A stretch of 34,778 bases of DNA from the NCBI GenBank assembly GCA_036399835.1, contig DASWMI010000160.1, forward strand, positions 1 to 34,778. The letters run 5' to 3'. The stretch is from DASYML01 sp036399835. Its GTDB lineage: Bacteria; Acidobacteriota; Blastocatellia; Pyrinomonadales; Pyrinomonadaceae. Under the pieces are notes generated by a model, which made no database searches, was not told the origin of the DNA, and worked only from the letters and a program-made list of their open reading frames with translations. Position numbers and translations under genes: made by a program. Shown one piece after another: positions 18,279-26,640 of the stretch; the first letter of the stretch is position 1, and every line of letters starts with the position of its first letter.

Positions 18279-18650
18279 AACAATCAAGAGGCCGAGAATT
18301 ATAAGGTCTACAAGTCCAACGAGCCTATCGCCGACTTCTTCGCATCCGATGCTTTTATAACACGCGCCGCCTACAAAGCTACAACCTGCCGCGGGCAGCT
18401 CATCGCTTGCGCTCCGGCATCAAAGGGCCACGCGTTGAAGATTTGTCTGAAGAAACAATTTCGCCAGCAGTTTGTTGCCCGGATTACGGGGAAAAAAATT
18501 TGCGGCCAATCCGATTTTTAAAGACTCAAGCGAACTGCTTTTAATATTTGAGAGATAAGGCTTTATGCTTTACTTTAGATTTTTCCGTGAGCCCGCCGGC
18601 CAAGCTTATTTCAGTTTGTCACAAAAATATTGAGATTCAGTTAAAGATTG
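18279..18650. other. Gene-free, increasingly AT-rich stretch
   Basis: About 370 bp upstream of the DUF2227-like gene. The short frames here have low-quality composition and no recognisable motif. The right part is AT-rich and leads into the promoter at 18654. I see no gene. Confidence 0.55.
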
Positions 18651-18653
18651 TGC

Positions 18654-18681
18654 TTGACAGCTCACGAAAATTCCGTATAAT
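18654..18681 (+). promoter_or_regulatory. Near-consensus sigma-70 promoter
   Basis: TTGACA at 18654-18659 and TATAAT at 18676-18681 are both perfect hexamers, with a 16-bp spacer. Transcription should begin near 18687-18690. No convincing protein gene follows on this strand; the next element is the candidate RNA. Confidence 0.8.
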
Positions 18682-18687
18682 TTCACA

Positions 18688-18985
18688 CACACCGAAACAA
18701 ACGGGCCGCTTGGTTGGCACAACTTCGGTGTTCTTTATAGCTGATTGAAAGCAGTGGTTGAGCATTCTTCGGAAGTTCCCTGGTAATTGGTGCGTTGGGT
18801 TCGATACCGAAGAGTTCTTATTTTTGAAAGCCACGCGGAATAATCTCGCCCGCAAAAACGCACCGCCAAAAAACAGAATCGGTCATAAGTAACGGTTCTC
18901 TGTTCATTGCCAACGCCACCCTGAATCTCCGAGCCTGCCCGAAAAATTTTGCCCCGTCGGTCTGAAAAGACTGGCGGGGCATTCC
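18688..18985 (+). ncRNA. Candidate structured noncoding RNA, possibly 6S-like
   Basis: The region lies between a perfect promoter and a 13-bp terminator hairpin and has no gene-like frame. It can form several stems: ACACCGAA 18689-18696 with TTCGGTGT 18724-18731; CTTCGGT 18723-18729 with ACCGAAG 18806-18812; GGTGCGTT 18789-18796 with AACGCACC 18857-18864. The first two compete, so the RNA may switch. The first 180 nt can be drawn as a rod, and GTGGTTGAGCATTCTTCGG recalls part of 6S RNA, but I could not confirm a 6S fold. No tmRNA, RNase P or SRP signature was found. The identity is open. Confidence 0.45.
18951..18980. terminator. 13-bp GAAA-loop terminator hairpin
   Basis: Bases 18951-18963 pair fully with 18968-18980 (two G-U pairs) around a GAAA tetraloop. 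On the plus strand TTCCTCTTT follows. On the minus strand, downstream of fabG, AAAATTTTTC follows. It probably ends both the candidate RNA and fabG. Confidence 0.85.
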
Positions 18986-18997
18986 TCTTTAGTACTT

Positions 18998-19034
18998 GCG
19001 ATTTTTGAATCGAAAATCAAAAATACAAAATCCC
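18998..19034. repeat. Degenerate heptad array abutting the fabG stop
   Basis: The sequence reads as 7-bp units such as AATCGAA, AATCAAA, AATACAA, ending one base before the fabG stop codon. Part of it is self-complementary (TTTTTGA/TCAAAAA). It has the same style as the other arrays listed here. Confidence 0.5.
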
Positions 19035-19035
19035 T

Positions 19036-19806
19036 TTACATCGCCAGCCCGCCGTCCACTTGAATCACCTGCCCTGTGATGTAGCGTGCATCCTTTGAGA
19101 GAAGAAAGCAGGCGATGCGTGCGATCTCTTCGGGTTCGGCAAAGCGTCCGAGCGGAATCTGTTCGAGCAGCTTGGCGCGATAGCTTTCGTCAAGCGCACC
19201 GGACATCTCGGTCGAGACCAGCCCGAGGGCGAGTACGTTGACCGTCACCTTGCGGCTGGCGGCCTCTTTGGCAAGCGCTTTTGTGAGACCGATCATGCCG
19301 GCCTTTGAAGCGGAGTAGTTCGACTGGCCCGCCATCCCGACCAGTCCGCTAATCGAAGAGATGTTCAGGATGGAGCCGCCCTCTTCCTGTCTGAGCATGA
19401 CGCGCAGAGCGGCTTTGGAAAAATTCCAGGCCCCCTTCAGATTCGTATCCATCACGGCATCCCAATCGTCCTCCTTCATTCTCAGGATCAGGTTATCGCG
19501 CGTGATGCCAGCGTTATTGACCAGAAAGTCTATGCGCCCGAAAGCCTCTTTGGTCTGCTTGACCATCTCGGCGGCGGCGTCGGTCCGCGCCACGTCGCAC
19601 TGCGTCCCCGTGACGCGCACGCCCAGCGCTTCGATTTCCGCTTTCAGCGAGTCAGCCGCTTCCACGCTCTGAGCATAGTTGAAGGCTATGTCCGTGCCCC
19701 ACTGCGCGAGCGCGAGCGCGATGGCCCGCCCGATGCCGCGTGTGGCTCCTGTGACAATCGCGGCGCGCCCGGAGAAAGGTTTTTCCGAGTTACTCAAATT
19801 TCTCAT
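19036..19806 (-). CDS. fabG: 3-oxoacyl-ACP reductase-like short-chain dehydrogenase (FabG-like)
   Basis: This is a 256-residue SDR enzyme that would reduce 3-oxoacyl-ACP with NADPH in fatty-acid elongation. The cofactor motif TGATRGIG lies at 19-26, NNAG at 97-100, and the catalytic residues are S151, Y164 and K168 (YSASKAG). The ending ITGQVIQVDGGLAM is typical of FabG. One oddity: the segment usually written N-x-x-A-P-G is NVLALGLV here, with Leu for the conserved Pro. No acyl carrier protein or other fab gene is nearby, so it may be a FabG paralogue with another substrate. It lies 88 bp downstream of galU and ends at the hairpin 18951-18980. Confidence 0.88.
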   Translation of the reverse strand: MRNLSNSEKPFSGRAAIVTGATRGIGRAIALALAQWGTDIAFNYAQSVEAADSLKAEIEALGVRVTGTQCDVARTDAAAEMVKQTKEAFGRIDFLVNNAGITRDNLILRMKEDDWDAVMDTNLKGAWNFSKAALRVMLRQEEGGSILNISSISGLVGMAGQSNYSASKAGMIGLTKALAKEAASRKVTVNVLALGLVSTEMSGALDESYRAKLLEQIPLGRFAEPEEIARIACFLLSKDARYITGQVIQVDGGLAM

Positions 19807-19822
19807 CCTCCAAATCAGATTT

Positions 19823-19894
19823 GAGGTCAGAGTTTAGAAACTAAAGCTTAGCGCTCGCTTTTAAGCTGAACACTGACTTCTAAATTCTGATCTC
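19823..19894. repeat. Inverted repeat abutting the galU stop
   Basis: Arm 19823-19839 (GAGGTCAGAGTTTAGAA) pairs with 19878-19894 with three mismatches. The right arm ends exactly one base before the galU stop codon. The left arm can be read in 7-bp steps. It may act as a galU terminator or mRNA 3' end. Confidence 0.55.
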
Positions 19895-20764
19895 TTAAAG
19901 TTTCAGTGTGCGCAAGTAGCTTTTAAATTCCGGCGCGAGGTCCGGGTGTTTGAGGGCAAATTCGACAGTGGCAATCAGGAAGCCGAGCTTATCGCCCGCG
20001 TCGTGTCGCGTGCCTTCAAAGCGCACGGCGTAGAAGGGACGCTTCTTGAGCAGCGAGCGCATGGCGTCTGTAATCTGTATCTCGCCGCCCGCGCCCGGTC
20101 GCGTAGTCTCAATCTCCTTGAAGATGTCCGGTGTCAGGATATAGCGCCCGATGATGGCGAGGTCCGAAGGCGCTTCTGCGAAGGCGGGCTTCTCGACCAT
20201 ATCTTTAATCTTGTAGACCCCCGGCTCGACCTCTTCAGCGTCAATCACGCCGAAGCGCGAGATGGCTTCTCTCTCCACACGCATCGTGCCGAGGATGGGC
20301 GCGTCATACTTTTCATAGACCTTGAGCATCTGCCTGAGCGCTGGCGTCTCGGCATCAACGATGTCGTCCGCGAGCATGACGGCGAACGGCTCTTCTTCTA
20401 CAAAATCTCGAGCTTGAAGGATGGCGTGGCCGAGACCCAGAGCTTCGCGCTGTCGCACATAACTGATGCGTGCCATTTCAGAGACGGCGCGCGTTTCCTT
20501 GAGCAACCTATCTTTGCCGCGCTCGTGCAGGAGTTGTTCCAGCTCGAAGGAAATATCGAAATGGTCTTCGATGGCGCTTTTGCCGCGTCCCGTCACGATG
20601 ATGATGGATTCGATACCCGAAGCGACGGCCTCTTCAACCACATACTGGATGAGCGGCTTGTCCACGAGCGGCAACATCTCTTTAGGCGAAGCCTTTGTCG
20701 CGGGCAGAAAGCGCGTTCCCAACCCCGCCGCCGGAAACACAGCCTTACGAACTCTCTGTGTCAT
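19895..20764 (-). CDS. galU: UTP-glucose-1-phosphate uridylyltransferase
   Basis: The enzyme makes UDP-glucose from UTP and glucose-1-phosphate for polysaccharide and envelope sugars. The 289-residue length is typical. The N-terminus has the nucleotidyltransferase signature AAGLGTRFLPATKASPKEMLPL (residues about 12-33) followed by DKPLIQYVVEEA. Other GalU landmarks are VTGRGKSAIEDHFD, the metal-binding LADDIVD, and the C-terminal GTRHDAGDKLGFL. No sugar-gene cluster surrounds it. It diverges from serS; the gap between them holds an octad hairpin array. CTCC-rich DNA (CCCCTCCTG on the plus strand) just before the start gives a good ribosome site, AGGAGGGG, 4 nt ahead of the ATG. Confidence 0.97.
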   Translation of the reverse strand: MTQRVRKAVFPAAGLGTRFLPATKASPKEMLPLVDKPLIQYVVEEAVASGIESIIIVTGRGKSAIEDHFDISFELEQLLHERGKDRLLKETRAVSEMARISYVRQREALGLGHAILQARDFVEEEPFAVMLADDIVDAETPALRQMLKVYEKYDAPILGTMRVEREAISRFGVIDAEEVEPGVYKIKDMVEKPAFAEAPSDLAIIGRYILTPDIFKEIETTRPGAGGEIQITDAMRSLLKKRPFYAVRFEGTRHDAGDKLGFLIATVEFALKHPDLAPEFKSYLRTLKL

Positions 20765-20780
20765 ACCCCTCCTGAATAAA

Positions 20781-20891
20781 AGTCTGAGAGTCCGAGAGTC
20801 TCAGAGTCCAAGAGTCAAAAGCAGTAAATTCTAATCTGTCTTTATGCCTTTGACTCTCGGACTCTCGGACTCTCAGACTCTGCGACTGTTT
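20781..20891. repeat. Octad tandem array forming a perfect 20-bp hairpin
   Basis: Left units TCTGAGAG, TCCGAGAG, TCTCAGAG, TCCAAGAG and right units GACTCTCG, GACTCTCG, GACTCTCA, GACTCTGC step by 8 bp. The arm 20781-20800 is the exact reverse complement of 20860-20879. A 22-nt part of the right arm (20860-20881) recurs exactly at 30878-30899. It lies between the divergent galU and serS. Confidence 0.85.
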
Positions 20892-20997
20892 TTCCCGCCT
20901 GCTTGACACACGCGCGCGGCCTCGGATAGCGTGTCTCTTTTCTTCTACAACTGGCGAGATGGTCTATCTGCATACCATATTTGAGGGTTAAGGACAA

Positions 20998-22293
20998 ATG
21001 CTGGATTTGAATTTTGTGCGCGAGAATCTGGACGCTGTTCGCGCGGCGCTTGAGTCGCGTGGCTTCCCCGTAGATGCGCTCGACCAGTTTGCAGAGGCGG
21101 ACGCTGAGCGCCGACGCATCATCAGCGAATCGGATGCGCTCAATGCCGAACGCAACACGGCGAGCCGGGGGATAGGCGCATTGATGAAGGAGGGGAGACG
21201 CGAAGAGGCGGAAGGGCGACGGCAGGCTGTGGGCCAACTGAAGGAGCGCATCGCTGAGCTGGACCAGTCGCGCTCGGCGGCAGAGGCGCGCATGCACGAG
21301 TTGCTCTCCACGCTTCCAAATATCCCACATGCAAGTGTGCCTCTTGGTCCAGACGAATCGGCTAACGTGGAAGTGCGCCGTTGGGGCGCGCCGCCCCGCC
21401 TTGATTTCGAGCCGAGAGATCATGTCGAGCTGGGGACGGCGCTCGGCATTCTGGACCTTGAGCGCGCAACCAAGATTGCCAGCGCGCGCTTTGCCATCCT
21501 CAACGGCGCTGGCGCGAGGCTCGAACGCGCGCTCGTCAACTTCATGCTTGAGCTGCACACGCGCGAGCACGGCTATACGGAAACCCTCCCACCCTTTATC
21601 GTCAACGAAGCCTCGCTCTTCGGCACGGGCCAGTTACCTAAATTCGCTGAGGACCTCTTTAAGCTGACGGATGAGCGCGGGCTGTACTTGATTCCGACGG
21701 CGGAAGTGCCCGTCACGAATTATCATCGCGAAGAGATACTAGATGCCTCGCAGCTTCCCTTAAAGTGGGCAGCCTACACTCCATGTTTCCGCTCGGAGGC
21801 GGGGAGCTACGGGCGCGACACGCGCGGCGTGATACGACAACACCAGTTTGAAAAGGTCGAGCTGGTCAAATACGCTCTGCCCGAAAACTCTTATGATGAA
21901 CTGGAATCGCTGACGCAGAATGCCGAAGCTGTCTTGCAACGCCTGGGGCTGCACTATCGCGTCGTCGCGCTCTCGACCGGCGATATGGGTTTTGGTCCAG
22001 CCAAGACTTACGACATAGAGGTCTGGCTGCCTTCGCAAAATACTTTCCGCGAAATCTCTTCCTGCTCAAACTACGAAGCGTTTCAGGCGCGGCGCGCGCA
22101 GATTCGTTTCCGGCGCGCAGGCGGCGCAAAGCCCGAATATGTCCACACGCTCAACGGCTCCGGCCTCGCCGTCGGGCGCACATGGATCGCGATTCTCGAA
22201 AATTATCAACAGCCGGACGGCTCTATCATCATCCCCGAAGCGCTGCGACCCTTTATGAACGGGATGGAAAGAATAGTGGGCGGTAAACAGTAG
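20998..22293 (+). CDS. serS: Seryl-tRNA synthetase
   Basis: The enzyme charges tRNA-Ser. At 431 residues it has normal length. The N-terminal coiled-coil tRNA-binding arm spans residues about 1-105 (MLDLNFVRENLDAVRAAL, long charged helices). The class II core follows with IPTAEVPVTN, motif 2 FRSEAGSYGRDTRGVIRQHQF, the SSCSNYEAFQ segment and motif 3 NGSGLAVGRTWIAILENYQ. An AAGGA ribosome site lies 4 nt before the ATG. The last codons (GGT AAA CAG TAG) fall within a heptad repeat array that continues past the stop. A cognate tRNA-Ser(UGA) lies 10 kb away in this window. No T-box leader is visible. Confidence 0.98.
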   Translation: MLDLNFVRENLDAVRAALESRGFPVDALDQFAEADAERRRIISESDALNAERNTASRGIGALMKEGRREEAEGRRQAVGQLKERIAELDQSRSAAEARMHELLSTLPNIPHASVPLGPDESANVEVRRWGAPPRLDFEPRDHVELGTALGILDLERATKIASARFAILNGAGARLERALVNFMLELHTREHGYTETLPPFIVNEASLFGTGQLPKFAEDLFKLTDERGLYLIPTAEVPVTNYHREEILDASQLPLKWAAYTPCFRSEAGSYGRDTRGVIRQHQFEKVELVKYALPENSYDELESLTQNAEAVLQRLGLHYRVVALSTGDMGFGPAKTYDIEVWLPSQNTFREISSCSNYEAFQARRAQIRFRRAGGAKPEYVHTLNGSGLAVGRTWIAILENYQQPDGSIIIPEALRPFMNGMERIVGGKQ

Positions 22294-22432
22294 GCAGTGA
22301 GCAGTAAAAGAGCGGTGAGCGATAAACAAAAGAAAGCTATTAAGACTTAACCTTTTGTTTACCGCTCACCGCTGACTATTTACTACTTACTATTGGCGGC
22401 TTCCCGTTTACTGCTTGTCGCTGACTATTTGA
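22281..22432. repeat. Heptad array hairpin shared by two convergent genes
   Basis: From 22361 the sequence reads in 7-bp steps: ACCGCTC, ACCGCTG, ACTATTT, ACTACTT, ACTATTG, continuing to ACTATTT at 22424-22430. The left side is a similar array in reverse. Arm 22311-22332 pairs with 22352-22373 (22 bp, one mismatch). The array contains the stop codons of both serS (22291-22293) and sppA (22425-22427). Confidence 0.85.
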
Positions 22433-24230
22433 TTCTCAGCTCGAATGGCAACATCGCCATCGCTTCGCCGCGCTTCATGCGGTCCATGATGGCGGCGTAG
22501 CGCAGCGAGCGTTGGACATCTTCGGGGAGCGATTCAAAGATGGCGCGCTGCCGTGCGGTCTGCGCGGCCTGTGCGCTCGCGGCCTCGTCATCATCGTTGC
22601 CGAAAAACTCCTGCAAGAAGGTGCGCGGGTAGGGGAAGATGACGCGGCGCACGCCTTTGGCCGCGGGAATCTTGGCGAGCTGTTTGGCGACTTCGATGGC
22701 CCGGTCCAGTCCGCCGAATTCGTCAACCAGACCGTTCTCCTTTCCCTGCGAACCCATCCAGACGCGGCCCTGCGCAATCGAGTTGATGTACTCTGCATCC
22801 TTGTTGCGCCCCTTAGCGACCTTCGGCACAAACTCGTCGTAGTAAGTGCTGCTGATGAGCGCCTCAAACTTCTTGCGCTCGTCGGCTGAGAATTTTTCGG
22901 TCTCACGAAAGATACCTGCGTTCTTGCCGCGCAGGACATACTCGTTACTGATACCGAGCCAGTCGTAAAAGCCTTTGATGACAGGCTTGCCCGCGAAGAT
23001 ACCGATAGAGCCTGTGATGGTCGAAGGCTCTGCGATAATCTTGTTGGCGTTGCAGGCGATATAGTAGCCGCCGGAAGCCGCCAGGTCGCCCATTGAAACG
23101 ACGACGGGCTTCTTCTGCTTGGCGTTCTCGACCGCGTGCCAGATGATGTCTGAGGCGACGGACGAACCGCCCGGGCTGTCTACGCGAAGGACTATGGCCT
23201 TGATCGTCTTATCATCACCGGCATCCTTGATCGCTTTGGCAACCGTGTCGGAGCCTGCCGACTGGCTGCCGCTCGGACTGTTGTCCGATGAGCCTGACTC
23301 AATCGTACCCGAAGCATAGACGATAGCAATCTTCTCGCCTTTGTTGAGGCCGAGCGATTCGGCCTCGACCTTGCGATAGTCTGATGCTTTGACCAGTTGC
23401 AGCTTGTCCGAATCCTTATAGCCGAGACGCTTTTTCAATTCGCCCTCGACCTCGTCACGATAGCTTGCGCCGTCAATCAGGCCGACCTCTTGAGCCTGCT
23501 TCGCGCCGTAGGGAGCGTCGTCAATGAGCGCGCGGACCTCTTCCGTAGACTTCTTGCGCGAAGTCGCAACGGCGTTGACGAAGCGATTAAAGATGTCGTC
23601 AAGAATAGAGTTAATCACTTCCCTGTGCGCATCCGACATCTCTTTGCGCGTGAACTGGTCCGGCGCATTCTTGTACTTGCCTATCTGGTAGACGTCCGGT
23701 TCTATGCCGAGCTTATCGAGCGAGCCGCGAAAGAACATCACATCAGCCGCGAGTCCCTGTATGAAGAGGTCGCCCGGAGGCGCAACGTACACGCGGTCGC
23801 AGGCCGTGGCGATGTAATATTCCTTATTCATGCCGAGCTCCATGTAGGCATAGATGGGCTTGCCCGAAGTGCGGAAATCCGCAATCGCGTCGCGTATCTC
23901 GTCCGCCTTGCCCCAGCCCGCGCCGCTCATATTAATGTCCAGCAGAATCGCGCTGATACGTTTATCTGCCTTAGCCTTCTTGAGCTGCATGAGGAGGCTC
24001 GTCAGCGACTGGTCATTATTGCCGAGCAAGCGCCTGAAGGGATCATCCGGCGCGTAATCTGGAAGCGAGCCGGAGATGCTCAGGACCAGCACGCTGTTAT
24101 CGCGTATATCCGGCTCGCCCGCGCGCAGCATCGAAACAATCAGCGCCACACAGGCGACCGTTATCAACGCGACCCCGATGACCACCGCCGAGACAATCAA
24201 AACAATCTTACGTGTACGTGACATTGCCAT
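22425..24230 (-). CDS. sppA: Signal peptide peptidase SppA, 67 kDa type
   Basis: This membrane-anchored serine protease degrades cleaved signal peptides in the envelope. The 601-residue length is that of the long, internally duplicated form. A membrane anchor spans residues about 9-34. The Ser-Lys dyad is visible: K187 in IGKYKNAPDQF and S386 in GDLAASGGYYIA. The two S49 repeats show in AILLDIN/AIVLRVDSPGG. A Ser/Gly-rich loop (SGSSDNSPSGSQSAGS) lies between them. An AGG ribosome site precedes the ATG by 9 nt. The C-terminal codon and TAG stop fall in a heptad array. It lies 157 bp downstream of mnmA. Confidence 0.95.
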   Translation of the reverse strand: MAMSRTRKIVLIVSAVVIGVALITVACVALIVSMLRAGEPDIRDNSVLVLSISGSLPDYAPDDPFRRLLGNNDQSLTSLLMQLKKAKADKRISAILLDINMSGAGWGKADEIRDAIADFRTSGKPIYAYMELGMNKEYYIATACDRVYVAPPGDLFIQGLAADVMFFRGSLDKLGIEPDVYQIGKYKNAPDQFTRKEMSDAHREVINSILDDIFNRFVNAVATSRKKSTEEVRALIDDAPYGAKQAQEVGLIDGASYRDEVEGELKKRLGYKDSDKLQLVKASDYRKVEAESLGLNKGEKIAIVYASGTIESGSSDNSPSGSQSAGSDTVAKAIKDAGDDKTIKAIVLRVDSPGGSSVASDIIWHAVENAKQKKPVVVSMGDLAASGGYYIACNANKIIAEPSTITGSIGIFAGKPVIKGFYDWLGISNEYVLRGKNAGIFRETEKFSADERKKFEALISSTYYDEFVPKVAKGRNKDAEYINSIAQGRVWMGSQGKENGLVDEFGGLDRAIEVAKQLAKIPAAKGVRRVIFPYPRTFLQEFFGNDDDEAASAQAAQTARQRAIFESLPEDVQRSLRYAAIMDRMKRGEAMAMLPFELRIK

Positions 24231-24387
24231 AGCTTTTTACCTGAAAGACAACAGACTCGAGATTTAGCTGAAAGACAGCAAACCCGAAAACCAACATGCC
24301 AACTGCAAAACGCTCTCGCCCCGCGCGAAAGAGCGCCGCGCACACTTAATTACGCAATCGAACAGGAAAAGGTTTAAGAGCGAGGAG

Positions 24388-25497
24388 TCAGTGCTTTTCG
24401 ATCCACCCGCCGCCGACCACTTCGTCGCCGTGGTAGAAGACTGTCGCCTGGCCGGGCGTGATGGCGCGTTGCGGTTCGTCGAAGAGTATTTGCGCGCGGC
24501 CCGTTTCGAGCGGCGTGATGGTGGCGGGCGCAGCCGCGTGGCGGTAACGCACGCGGACCTCTGCGCGCACGGGAGACTTTGGGGAATCAAGGGCTATCCA
24601 GTTGACGCCCGCCGCCGTCAGGCCTTCGCTCAGGAGTTCTTCTTCAAAGCCGACGACGACGCGATTCGCCTCCGCATCAATCGAGACAACGTAGAGCGGT
24701 CGCGGGCTTGAAAGCCCCAGGCCGCGACGCTGCCCGACTGTGTAGCGATGTATGCCTTCATGCTTGCCGACCACGTCCCCGCGCGTGTTGACTATCTCGC
24801 CCTCGCCCGGCTTGAGTTCAGGTTTTTCTTCCGCTTCAAGATAACGATCAATAAAGCCGGCGTAGTTGCCGTCAGGAACAAAACAGATTTCCTGCGATTC
24901 GGCCTTCTCGGCGACGGCCAACCCGCTCCCGCGCGCAACCTCGCGCACCTCCGGCTTGGACATCTCGCCGAGCGGAAACATCGAGCGCGAGAGCTGGTCC
25001 TGCGTCAATTCCCAGAGAAAGTAGGACTGGTCCTTTTGCAGGTTGCGACCGCGATAGAGCCTGTAACGCTTCGCCCCAGCGTCATACTCGACGCGCGCAT
25101 AGTGGCCCGTGGCGACCCTTTCGCAGCCGAGGCTGAGGGCCAGGCGGTCCAGTGAAGCAAACTTTAGACGGCTGTTGCAGGCGACGCACGGAATCGGCGT
25201 CAGGCCGTTTAAATAACTGGCGACAAACGGCTGGACCACCTCGCGCTCGAAATCGCTTTCGAGGTTGAGCACGTAGAAGGGAAACCCCAGCTCTTCGGCC
25301 ACGCGCCGCGCATCGTAAACATCATCGAGCGAACAGCAGCGCGACGGGAGCGGCAAACCCTGCTCATCCACACTGAGGCCCCTGCGCTGATTCCACAACT
25401 GCATCGTAAAGCCGACCAGCTCGTGCCCCTCGGCCTTTAACAGCGCCGCCGCCGCGCTCGAATCTACCCCGCCGCTCATGGCTACTGCGATCTTCAT
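24388..25497 (-). CDS. mnmA: tRNA-specific 2-thiouridylase MnmA
   Basis: This cytoplasmic enzyme puts sulfur on U34 of tRNA-Lys, Glu and Gln. The 369-residue product has the ATP-pyrophosphatase P-loop SGGVDSS (8-14), the catalytic Cys in PCVACNSRLKF (C104 or C107), GHYARV at 131-136, and the second active Cys C205 in SQEICFVPD. The FTMQLWNQ segment and the central HxGIHRYTVGQRRGLGL signature are also present. It lacks nothing obvious. It diverges from the MoxR-type gene, with two heptad arrays in the 286-bp gap. sppA follows on the same strand after 157 bp; whether they share a transcript is unclear. Confidence 0.96.
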   Translation of the reverse strand: MKIAVAMSGGVDSSAAAALLKAEGHELVGFTMQLWNQRRGLSVDEQGLPLPSRCCSLDDVYDARRVAEELGFPFYVLNLESDFEREVVQPFVASYLNGLTPIPCVACNSRLKFASLDRLALSLGCERVATGHYARVEYDAGAKRYRLYRGRNLQKDQSYFLWELTQDQLSRSMFPLGEMSKPEVREVARGSGLAVAEKAESQEICFVPDGNYAGFIDRYLEAEEKPELKPGEGEIVNTRGDVVGKHEGIHRYTVGQRRGLGLSSPRPLYVVSIDAEANRVVVGFEEELLSEGLTAAGVNWIALDSPKSPVRAEVRVRYRHAAAPATITPLETGRAQILFDEPQRAITPGQATVFYHGDEVVGGGWIEKH

Positions 25498-25504
25498 AAC
25501 TTAA

Positions 25505-25586
25505 AACTGTGACCAGCGGCGGATGAGAGGTCACAAGATAAAAGCTTGTTCTTTCTTGTCACCTGTCACCTCTCACCTGTCACTTT
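25505..25586. repeat. Heptad array upstream of mnmA
   Basis: Perfectly phased units TGTCACC (25557), TGTCACC, TCTCACC, TGTCACT run to 25584. The left side GTGACCAGCGGCGGATGAGA then GGTCACAAG is partly complementary, so a loose hairpin is possible. It begins 8 bp from the mnmA start. Confidence 0.7.
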
Positions 25587-25741
25587 CCTTCTGTTTGCCG
25601 CTCCTTCGCGGCGAATGCTAAGATGCTCCCTTCGGTCAACGCAAAGAGGTTCACAACAAACGTATTATGATAGCGTAAACGCCTGGAAACGTCAGCCTCG
25701 GAAGAGTTTCAAAGTTTCCGCTGTGATTAAGCATAAAAGTG

Positions 25742-25783
25742 GCGGAATTGGAAATCGGAGTTTGAAACTTCAAACTTGAAATT
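25742..25783. repeat. Heptad array running into the cbbQ-type start codon
   Basis: The units GGAATTG, GAAATCG, GAGTTTG, AAACTTC, AAACTTG, AAATT run in 7-bp steps to the base before the ATG. It includes a small palindrome (GTTTGAAACTTCAAAC). No clear ribosome site is left between it and the start. Confidence 0.6.
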
Positions 25784-26590
25784 ATGATTGAAAGAGCGAT
25801 TGAAGAATATCTTATTGAGGGCGAGCCTTACTATCTGGAGGTCGGGCGCGAGATAGAGCTGTTCGAGGCGGCGCACGCGGCGCGTCTGCCGGTCATGCTC
25901 AAAGGCCCGACGGGTTGCGGCAAGACGCGCTTTGTCGAGCACATGGCGTGGCGGCTCAATCGCCCGCTGATTACCATCGCCTGCCATGAAGACCTCTCGG
26001 CGACAGACCTCGTGGGCCGCTTTCTGCTCGAAGGCGAGGAGACTATCTGGCACGATGGGCCGCTGACGAAGGCCGTGCGCACGGGCGCTCTCTGCTACCT
26101 GGATGAAGTGGTCGAAGCGCGCAAGGACACGGTCGTCATTATTCACCCTTTGACGGACGACCGCCGCCGCCTGCCGATTGAAAAGCGCGGCACGGTGCTC
26201 GATGCGCCGCCGGATTTCATGCTCGTCGTTTCATATAATCCGGGCTACCAGTCAATCCTCAAAGACCTCAAGCAATCCACGCGTCAGCGTTTCGTCTCGC
26301 TCGAATTCGATTATCCGCCGCCCGAGCTGGAAGCAGAGATCGTCGCACGCGAAGGCTCTGTGGACGAGCAGACGGCGCGCGACCTCGTGCTCATCGGCCA
26401 GAAGGTGCGTAACCTGCGCGGGCACGGTCTCGAAGAAGGCGTCTCGACGCGCCTCCTGATCTACGCCGCGCAACTCATCGCGCGCGGTATCCCTCCGCTC
26501 GCAGCGGCAGACGTGGCGCTCTGCTCGCCCATCACGGACGACCGCGAACTACAGCGCAGCATACGCGAGATCGTCACAACTGTTATCTAA
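25784..26590 (+). CDS. MoxR-class AAA ATPase of CbbQ/NorQ type
   Basis: This 268-residue AAA+ ATPase has Walker A GPTGCGKT (41-48), Walker B with LDE at 106-108, the ACHEDLSATDLVGRF segment typical of CbbQ/NorQ, and the sensor region VVSYNPGYQS near 150. The C-terminal part (GHGLEEGVSTRLLIYAAQLI) is the CbbQ_C lid. Family members form hexamers that work with a VWA partner to remodel or activate an enzyme (Rubisco for CbbQO, nitric oxide reductase for NorQD). The partner, a VWA protein, is encoded at 27296-30484. No cbbLS or nor genes are in the window, so the client is unknown. Confidence 0.92.
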   Translation: MIERAIEEYLIEGEPYYLEVGREIELFEAAHAARLPVMLKGPTGCGKTRFVEHMAWRLNRPLITIACHEDLSATDLVGRFLLEGEETIWHDGPLTKAVRTGALCYLDEVVEARKDTVVIIHPLTDDRRRLPIEKRGTVLDAPPDFMLVVSYNPGYQSILKDLKQSTRQRFVSLEFDYPPPELEAEIVAREGSVDEQTARDLVLIGQKVRNLRGHGLEEGVSTRLLIYAAQLIARGIPPLAAADVALCSPITDDRELQRSIREIVTTVI

Positions 26591-26640
26591 ACAGCTCGGA
26601 TGGCTCAAGGCTTGAGATTGAAGAGTGCGTGGCGCGATTT

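Noticed and set aside
18637..18855. 72-residue minus-strand and 66-residue plus-strand frames in the 18.6-kb gap
   Set aside because: They overlap the promoter and the candidate RNA and have no ribosome site or recognisable motif.
18688..18985. tmRNA, RNase P RNA or SRP RNA
   Set aside because: I looked for the tmRNA tag frame and CCA end, the RNase P GGAAAGTCCGG-like core and the SRP GGAAGCAGC-type loop; none is present. 6S stays possible but unproven.
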